NCBI GenBank assembly: GCA_002381225.1
Contig: DFSS01000010.1
Location: forward strand, 1-11,746
Length of the DNA: 11,746 nt
Direction of reading: 5' to 3'
Source: Flavobacteriales bacterium UBA3431
GTDB taxonomy: Bacteria > Bacteroidota > Bacteroidia > Flavobacteriales > Schleiferiaceae
This document shows positions 7,109 through 11,746 of the stretch, piece after piece. Each line of letters opens with the position of its first letter. The first letter of the stretch is position 1. The notes under the pieces are model-generated. The model was given only the letters and a program-made list of their open reading frames with translations, made no database searches and was not told where the DNA came from. Both the position numbers and the translations under genes were made by a program.

Positions 7109-8503
7109 TTAGGCGTGTATGGCGCGTTTACCGGTAGCGTCCAAAGCAGCTTCTTTGATGGCTTCCGTGTAGGTGGGGTGACCGTGGCAAATGCGAGCGA
7201 TGTCTTCCGCCGATGCGCGGAATTCCATGGCGACCACGGCTTCCATGATGAGGTCTGCCGCACGCGCAGCGACCATATGCACGCCCAACACCTCGTCGGT
7301 TTGCGCATCAGCCAAGATTTTTACCATGCCATCGATGTCCATCGACGCACGGGCACGGCCTAAGGCACGCATCGGGAAGGATCCCACCTTGTAGGCACGG
7401 CCTTCTTCTTTGAGTTGGGCTTCGGTTCGGCCCACACCGGCCACTTCAGGCCAGGTGTACACGATGTTGGGCACCAAGTTGTAGTCGATGTGGGGTTTTT
7501 GGCCGGCCAAGGTTTCAGCGACCGCCACGCCTTCTTCTTCGGCTTTGTGTGCCAACATCGCACCGCGAACGACGTCGCCGATGGCGTAGATATGGGAAAC
7601 AGCCGTTTGCAAGTGATCGTTGACGGCGATGCGACCGCGCTCGTCCGTGCTGAGACCAGCCGCTTCAAGGTTCAAGCCGGCAGTATAGGGCTTGCGACCC
7701 ACCGCGACGAGCACATAATCCCCTTCCAGCTTCACGGGAGCGCCTTTTTTGTCCACGGCTTCTACCGTCACGGTGTCACCTTTGCGGCTCACCTTCTCCA
7801 CTTTGGTGCTCATATGGAAGCTCATGCCCAATTTGCGAAGGGTGCGTTGGAGTTCTTTACCGCAAGCCGCATCCATAGCGGGAATGAGGCTGTCTGCGTA
7901 TTCGACCACCGTCACGTTTGCGCCGAGCCGTTTGTACACCGAACCCAATTCCAGACCAATGACGCCGCCGCCAATTACGATCATGTGCCCGGGCACTTCG
8001 GTCAACTTCAAGGCCTCGGTGGAGGAGATCACGCGCTCCTTGTCAAAGGTGGCAAAGGGCAATTCGATGGGCTTGGAACCTGTTGCGATGATGATGTTTT
8101 TGGCCGTGATTTCCGTCGTTTTTTCGCCCGTCACCGTGATGGTATGGGCGTCCTTGAAACTGCCGACGCCATGGTGCACCTCGATGTTGTTTTTCTTCAT
8201 CAAAAAGTCAATCCCTTGGCAGGTGACGTCGATGACGGATTGCTTTCGGGCAATCATCTGGGTCATATTGACTACTGGAGCCGCCCCGTCAATTCCATGC
8301 TCTGCAAAGCTGTGAACCGCGTTGTGGTAATGTTCAGACGAATCCAAAAGTGCTTTCGAAGGAATGCAGCCCACATTCAAGCATGTTCCACCCAGGGTCG
8401 AATACTTCTCCACAATGGCGGTTTTCATGCCTAATTGCGCACAGCGAATGGCGCTAACATATCCACCGGGACCGGAACCAATCACTACAACGTCGTACTG
8501 CAT
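7109..8503 (-). CDS. lpdA: Dihydrolipoyl dehydrogenase (E3)
   Basis: This 464-residue FAD-dependent oxidoreductase regenerates lipoamide in pyruvate and 2-oxoglutarate dehydrogenase complexes and the glycine cleavage system. Visible: the N-terminal FAD-binding GSGPGGY (9-15); the redox disulfide in GGTCLNVGCIPSK (C41, C46); the NAD-binding GGGVIGLELGSVY in the middle; the second FAD motif YAIGDV; and the C-terminal HPTYTE, giving the catalytic pair H442 and E447. All key residues are intact and length is typical. The start at 8503 (MQYDVVVIG) fits the family; an in-frame ATG nine codons upstream would add residues unlike E3 and lie close to the candidate promoter. No E1 or E2 gene is nearby, so this is a stand-alone E3 leading an operon with pabB and tilS. 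Confidence 0.97.
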   Translation of the reverse strand: MQYDVVVIGSGPGGYVSAIRCAQLGMKTAIVEKYSTLGGTCLNVGCIPSKALLDSSEHYHNAVHSFAEHGIDGAAPVVNMTQMIARKQSVIDVTCQGIDFLMKKNNIEVHHGVGSFKDAHTITVTGEKTTEITAKNIIIATGSKPIELPFATFDKERVISSTEALKLTEVPGHMIVIGGGVIGLELGSVYKRLGANVTVVEYADSLIPAMDAACGKELQRTLRKLGMSFHMSTKVEKVSRKGDTVTVEAVDKKGAPVKLEGDYVLVAVGRKPYTAGLNLEAAGLSTDERGRIAVNDHLQTAVSHIYAIGDVVRGAMLAHKAEEEGVAVAETLAGQKPHIDYNLVPNIVYTWPEVAGVGRTEAQLKEEGRAYKVGSFPMRALGRARASMDIDGMVKILADAQTDEVLGVHMVAARAADLIMEAVVAMEFRASAEDIARICHGHPTYTEAIKEAALDATGKRAIHA

Positions 8504-8527
8504 CTTTTGAAGTTTTAAATAGGACCA

Positions 8528-8535
8528 CAAAGGTA
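8528..8535 (-). promoter_or_regulatory. Candidate Bacteroidota -7 element upstream of lpdA
   Basis: TACCTTTG on the minus strand matches TAnnTTTG exactly and lies in the gap between the lnt stop and the lpdA start, 24 nt before the ATG, a normal spacing for a short 5' leader. It would drive the operon from lpdA leftward. No clear -33 TTG is seen upstream. The same eight bases occur before pssA. Confidence 0.45.
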
Positions 8536-8560
8536 ATTCACACCTAACGGATAGACGTGT

Positions 8561-10222
8561 TTAGCGCTGCACCCGTTGACGGACCAAAACACTCAACAAA
8601 AGCAGGGGAAAAAGCAGGGCTCCTCCCCGGCCGATTAAGTCTCCGTACTGGGTGTAAAAGGTCTGACAGTCATTCAAGGAGACAATGGCAGTCCCCAGTC
8701 CGACTTGATTCCAGGTCTTCACCTTGTAGCTCCTGCCCCAAGGATCTATGAAGCCCGAAATTCCCGTGTTCGCAGCTCGAACAATGCTGCGACGGTTTTC
8801 GATGGCGCGCAATCGCGCATAGTGGAAATGGCTCACGTGCCCCAGCGTGTTTCCCCACCATCCGTCGTTGGTCATGATGGCAAAAAGGTTGGCCCCTTTC
8901 TTCGCATACTCTCGCACATAGGCCCCATAATCCTGTTCCCAGCAAATAATCGGGGCCACTTTGATCGTGGTGTCCGCCAAGGCGAATACAGCCCGTTCTT
9001 CTTGCGTGCCCAAGGTGCCTGTCGTTCCGCCCAACGCAATGGTCGCATCGCCGATGAGGGACTTCAACGTGCTTGCAAAGGGCATGTATTCTACCCCCAC
9101 CACCAGTTTGGACTTGTGGTAGAACTCCATGGGCTGTCCCGCGGTGAGCTCTATGGCCGAATTGTAGCTGTCATAAAAACGCCTCCCCTGAGGATCGACT
9201 TTGCGTGACGTGGACGTTTCTTCTCCCGCCTCAAACAACTCATAGGTGGAGGCCCCAACCAGTAGAGAGGTTTGTGGGAATGCCCGCAAGACGGTATCCA
9301 GCGCATGAATGGGTTTGAATACATTCCCAAAGCGCTCTTGAATCCCTTCGTGAAGAAAGGTCTCAGGGAAAACAACCACCGCGGAAGGATGGCGTTGCAC
9401 GCGTGGATTCTCAGAGGGCGCAATGGTCGTAAAATCTTGGAGCAGACTGTCCGCCCAATTATGTGCTTGCCACTGATCGGGCGTCTGAAACTTTTGGTGA
9501 TACGGGTCCACATTGGGCTGCACATATGTCGCCCATACATGCCGGTCGTTCTCCGTGTTATGCCCAGTCCAAATGCCAATACTCAGGACCAACGGAAGTC
9601 CCCACACATAGGGAAGTGGTGCGCGCAACATGGCTTTCCAAGAGGACCAACCGATTCGGCCTTCCGCATCCTTGGTCTTGTACCACGTCTCGACAAAAAC
9701 GATGTTGGAAACGAGTAACCAAACGGTCCCACCGCGGTGTCCCGTGAACTCATACCATTGCACCGCGCCAGGACTCGACGCAAAGACATGTCCCAGATCC
9801 AGCCAAGGAAAACTAAAGGCCCAATTCTCGTGGAAAACTTCTAGTGCCAGCCATCCGCTAACCAAAGCCCAATACCCCAAACGTGGAGAATGCACTCTGG
9901 CGACCCATCCATACAGCGTCCAGACAGCCGCCATGAGGCTGCCATTGATCAGCACCGTGGCCACCACCCCTGACCAATGGGCATTCCAAACCCAAAACGT
10001 CGTGCACAAATTGAATAGACCCATGCTCAACCAGGCATAGCCAAACGTCCGCCAGCCTTTCTTGCCAAAAGCATCGTGGCGAATGGATCGCTCGAGCGAC
10101 AGCATTGGAGCCAGCGCAAAAAGCCATGTGAACGTGATCGGATGCGTCTCCGCGCCCCAAACGCCGGGCCAAAAAACACTGAGTAATAGGGCCGTCGCAA
10201 CGGCAAAAATGAGCTTCTTCAT
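8561..10222 (-). CDS. lnt: Apolipoprotein N-acyltransferase
   Basis: Lnt (553 residues) adds the third acyl chain to the N-terminal cysteine of lipoproteins at the periplasmic face of the inner membrane. The first ~220 residues are hydrophobic segments separated by short loops, followed by a nitrilase-like domain with the expected triad: E287 in VVVFPETF, K370 in YHKSKLV, and C427 in PIICWEQDYG. The conserved TNDGWWG and HYARLRAIENRRSIVRAANTG stretches follow, and a final membrane segment lies near residues 534-546. The frame is open for 37 more codons upstream, but those run antisense to pssA; the ATG at 10222 begins a plausible membrane-inserted N-terminus (MKKLIFAVATALLLS). No convincing terminator separates it from lpdA, so read-through into that operon is possible. 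Confidence 0.95.
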   Translation of the reverse strand: MKKLIFAVATALLLSVFWPGVWGAETHPITFTWLFALAPMLSLERSIRHDAFGKKGWRTFGYAWLSMGLFNLCTTFWVWNAHWSGVVATVLINGSLMAAVWTLYGWVARVHSPRLGYWALVSGWLALEVFHENWAFSFPWLDLGHVFASSPGAVQWYEFTGHRGGTVWLLVSNIVFVETWYKTKDAEGRIGWSSWKAMLRAPLPYVWGLPLVLSIGIWTGHNTENDRHVWATYVQPNVDPYHQKFQTPDQWQAHNWADSLLQDFTTIAPSENPRVQRHPSAVVVFPETFLHEGIQERFGNVFKPIHALDTVLRAFPQTSLLVGASTYELFEAGEETSTSRKVDPQGRRFYDSYNSAIELTAGQPMEFYHKSKLVVGVEYMPFASTLKSLIGDATIALGGTTGTLGTQEERAVFALADTTIKVAPIICWEQDYGAYVREYAKKGANLFAIMTNDGWWGNTLGHVSHFHYARLRAIENRRSIVRAANTGISGFIDPWGRSYKVKTWNQVGLGTAIVSLNDCQTFYTQYGDLIGRGGALLFPLLLLSVLVRQRVQR

Positions 10223-10256
10223 GGATGGAGTTAAAAGTACGGCTACCTTTGGATTT
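10223..10256. promoter_or_regulatory. 34-bp divergent promoter region between lnt and pssA
   Basis: The whole gap between the two divergent starts is 34 bp. On the plus strand TACCTTTG (10244-10251) matches TAnnTTTG and ends 5 nt before the pssA ATG. On the minus strand TACTTTTA (10239-10232) is a one-mismatch version ending 9 nt before the lnt ATG. The two elements are back to back, so RNA polymerase binding to one could affect the other. Neither has an obvious -33 TTG, and upstream promoter contacts would fall inside the opposite coding sequence. Confidence 0.4.
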
Positions 10257-10949
10257 ATGCGATGGATTCCGAACGCCCTCACCCTAGGTAACGCCCTCAT
10301 GGGTTGCCTGGCCCTGACCTTCTTGCGCATCATGGATTTAGAGTCCTTGACCTACTGCATGGGGCTTGCCCTCTTTTTTGATTTGCTCGACGGATGGGCG
10401 GCCCGAAAATTGGGAACGGATGGTCCCATGGGGGTGCAATTGGATAGCCTCGCGGATGCCATCACGTTTGGTGTCGTTCCAGGTCTTTTGTGGCTCCACG
10501 CGGGCATGGCGTTCTTGCCTTGGTGGTTTGCTTTCATCGGCTTAGCCCCCACCCTTGCTTCTATTTACCGTTTGGCGCGCTTTAATCTAGGCCTCGCTGG
10601 CAGCAAAGGCTTTGTGGGAATGCCCACGCCCGCGAATGCCTTGTTTTTACTCGGGGTAGTGTGGGCCATGGAAACGGGCGTTCTGCCCAAGCTGGAGGGC
10701 AGCATGGCCATGGTCGCATTCGGCATCATAACGGCTTGGAGCACCTATACGCTGAATAGTCCTTGGCCCATCATGAGTTTTAAGGACATGCCCCGAGGAG
10801 GTGCCGCTTTGGCCAGCCGAATCTTTTTCGCCCTGCTTTCCTTGGCCCTGTTGATAATTTTTCAGGTGGCCGCCTTTGCATTCATCATACCTTTGCTGCT
10901 TGTATTTTCTACCCTCGAAAACCGGGTATTCAAACCTACTGCCTCATGA
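10257..10949 (+). CDS. pssA: CDP-diacylglycerol-serine O-phosphatidyltransferase
   Basis: This 230-residue membrane enzyme of the CDP-alcohol phosphotransferase family makes phosphatidylserine from CDP-diacylglycerol and serine, the precursor of phosphatidylethanolamine. The family signature is perfect: D45-G46-x2-A49-R50-x8-G59-x3-D63-x3-D67. The N-terminal MRWIPNALTLGN and the SLADAITFGVVPG stretch after the signature are typical of the type-II PssA of Gram-positives and Bacteroidota rather than the unrelated E. coli type, and about six hydrophobic segments follow. The frame is open further upstream (antisense to lnt), but ATG at 10257 gives the family's N-terminus; an ATG at 10221 would overlap the lnt start. 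The stop overlaps purS by 4 nt (ATGA). A psd partner is not in the window. Confidence 0.94.
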   Translation: MRWIPNALTLGNALMGCLALTFLRIMDLESLTYCMGLALFFDLLDGWAARKLGTDGPMGVQLDSLADAITFGVVPGLLWLHAGMAFLPWWFAFIGLAPTLASIYRLARFNLGLAGSKGFVGMPTPANALFLLGVVWAMETGVLPKLEGSMAMVAFGIITAWSTYTLNSPWPIMSFKDMPRGGAALASRIFFALLSLALLIIFQVAAFAFIIPLLLVFSTLENRVFKPTAS

Positions 10950-11200
10950 AATTCCGCGCCGAAATTGACGTCATGCCCCTCAAAGCCCTCCTCGACCCAC
11001 AAGGGAAAACCGTAGGACAAAGCATGGGCAACATCGGATTGTCCGAAATCAGCAATGTGCGTATTGGCAAGCATATCACCCTGGAGATTGAAGCCACCAG
11101 CAAGGAAGAAGCCACAGAAAAAGTGGACATCGCCTGCCAAAAAATGTTGGCCAATCCCATTATGGAGAGCTTCACCTTCGAGCTCTTTAACCAAGCGTGA
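10946..11200 (+). CDS. purS: Phosphoribosylformylglycinamidine synthase subunit PurS
   Basis: PurS (84 residues) is the small bridging subunit of the three-part FGAM synthase (PurS-PurL-PurQ) in purine synthesis, which converts FGAR, glutamine and ATP to FGAM. The sequence follows the family end to end: MKFRAEIDVMPLKALLDPQG, then the NIGL..I.NVRIGKHITLEIEA core, a K..EA..KVD..C.KMLANPIM helix and the FTFELF final strand. Length is normal. Its start codon overlaps the pssA stop (ATGA), and its own stop overlaps the GTG start of acpH (GTGA), so it sits inside a tightly coupled trio. No purL or purQ is visible here, which is unusual, as these genes are adjacent in many bacteria. A genome with PurS should have the short PurL and a separate PurQ elsewhere. 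Confidence 0.92.
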   Translation: MKFRAEIDVMPLKALLDPQGKTVGQSMGNIGLSEISNVRIGKHITLEIEATSKEEATEKVDIACQKMLANPIMESFTFELFNQA

Positions 11201-11746
11201 ATTTTCTAGCCCACCTGGTACTCTCTCCCGGCGGAGAGAAAATCATGGCGGGCAATTTTTTTGCAGACCGCGTTCGCGGTTCCTCGTGGAAATCCTTGGA
11301 GGCGGACTACGCACAGGGCGTCCTTCTTCACCGTCGTATTGACCACTTTACGGACCAGCACCCCATTGTTCGAGAAGCCAAGCAGTTCATCCATCCTAGG
11401 TTTGGCCTGTTTCGCGGGGTCCTATTGGATGTGTTTTGGGACCACTTTCTAGCCTGCGATTTTGATCGGCATACGGGCGGATTGGATCTTGCCGAATTTG
11501 CGGAATACGCCCATCAAACGCTGGCGGCACATGCCCCCGTTTTTCACCCCGAAGCACCTCGAATGATTGATGCGATGGTAGGCGGGCAATGGCTTGTAGG
11601 CTACGCCGAGATGGACGGTGTTGATCGGGTATTGCGCCAAATGAGCCAGCGCTTTCCCCTTCAAAATCCTATGGGCGAGGGCGCGGATGCCTTGCGTGAA
11701 GCCCATGGGGTTTTAGAACCCCTTTTCAACACTTTTTGGCTTGTCC
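11197..11746 (+). CDS. acpH: Acyl carrier protein phosphodiesterase (AcpH/DUF479 family), 3' truncated
   Basis: The reading frame runs 183 codons to the window edge without a stop. AcpH proteins hydrolyse the 4'-phosphopantetheine group from acyl carrier protein. The start is GTG at 11197: translation from it gives MNFLAHLVLS, the family's usual N-terminus, while the next ATG (codon 17) would remove it. Other family segments are GNFFADRVRG (19-28), GVLLHRRIDHFTDQHP (41-56) and LLDVFWDHFLA (76-86), with the His and Asp residues (H45, D49, H50, D53, H55, D82, H83) expected for a metal-dependent phosphodiesterase. The E. coli protein is 193 residues, so only a short C-terminal piece is probably missing. 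The GTGA overlap with purS implies translational coupling. Activity is inferred from family; some homologues may differ in substrate. Confidence 0.85.
   Translation, partial: MNFLAHLVLSPGGEKIMAGNFFADRVRGSSWKSLEADYAQGVLLHRRIDHFTDQHPIVREAKQFIHPRFGLFRGVLLDVFWDHFLACDFDRHTGGLDLAEFAEYAHQTLAAHAPVFHPEAPRMIDAMVGGQWLVGYAEMDGVDRVLRQMSQRFPLQNPMGEGADALREAHGVLEPLFNTFWLV

Noticed and set aside
7108..7308. N-terminal extension of pabB by 67 codons
   Set aside because: It lies within the lpdA coding sequence in another frame and its residues do not resemble the family; the ATG at 7107 directly after the lpdA stop is better.
7415..8434. Plus-strand open frame of 339 codons
   Set aside because: Antisense to lpdA, whose catalytic motifs are all intact; the His/Phe-rich product is a typical shadow.
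10223..10333. N-terminal extension of lnt by 37 codons
   Set aside because: It is antisense to the pssA start and basic rather than membrane-inserting; the ATG at 10222 gives a proper hydrophobic N-terminus.
1..11746. Mobile element, defence island, CRISPR array or biosynthetic cluster
   Set aside because: No transposase, integrase, nuclease-helicase set, regular direct repeats or multi-domain synthase is visible; nearly all the sequence is covered by recognisable or operon-embedded genes.

Overview
This window looks like an ordinary chromosomal stretch from a member of the Bacteroidota, probably the Flavobacteriales or a relative. The evidence is a DUF4254 protein next to a family-9 glycosyltransferase with the four-cysteine C-terminus I associate with this phylum, a Bacteroidota-type DsbD, a pabB-tilS pair, and several copies of the phylum's TAnnTTTG promoter -7 motif just upstream of genes. 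The DNA looks GC-rich for that group (judged by eye, not counted). I see no transposase, integrase, CRISPR array, phage gene or toxin module. I do not think the window contains a new system; the most open-ended items are the DUF4254 / glycosyltransferase / small-protein group, a divergent YifB-like N-terminus at the left edge, and apparently leaderless promoters.

Minus-strand block (1-10222, read right to left). lnt (8561-10222) starts close to a divergent gene. After a short gap with a candidate promoter comes a tightly packed run: lpdA, pabB, tilS, dsbD, a DUF4254 gene, a GT9 glycosyltransferase and a 123-residue YopX-like protein. Junctions are 1 nt (lpdA/pabB), an 8-nt overlap (pabB/tilS), 19 nt (tilS/dsbD, with a promoter-like element), 1 nt, 2 nt and 4 nt. 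A 154-bp gap with inverted repeats follows, then the 5' part of a gene resembling the N-terminus of YifB/ComM Mg-chelatase-like ATPases, cut by the window edge.

Plus-strand block (10257-11746). pssA, purS and acpH are joined by 4-nt start/stop overlaps, so they are probably co-transcribed and translationally coupled. acpH begins with GTG and is truncated by the window end close to its expected C-terminus.

The functions are mostly housekeeping: envelope lipids and lipoproteins (Lnt, PssA), periplasmic thiol redox (DsbD), surface glycans (GT9, perhaps DUF4254), central metabolism (LpdA), folate (PabB), tRNA-Ile decoding (TilS), purine synthesis (PurS) and acyl carrier protein turnover (AcpH). 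No single pathway ties the long operon together.
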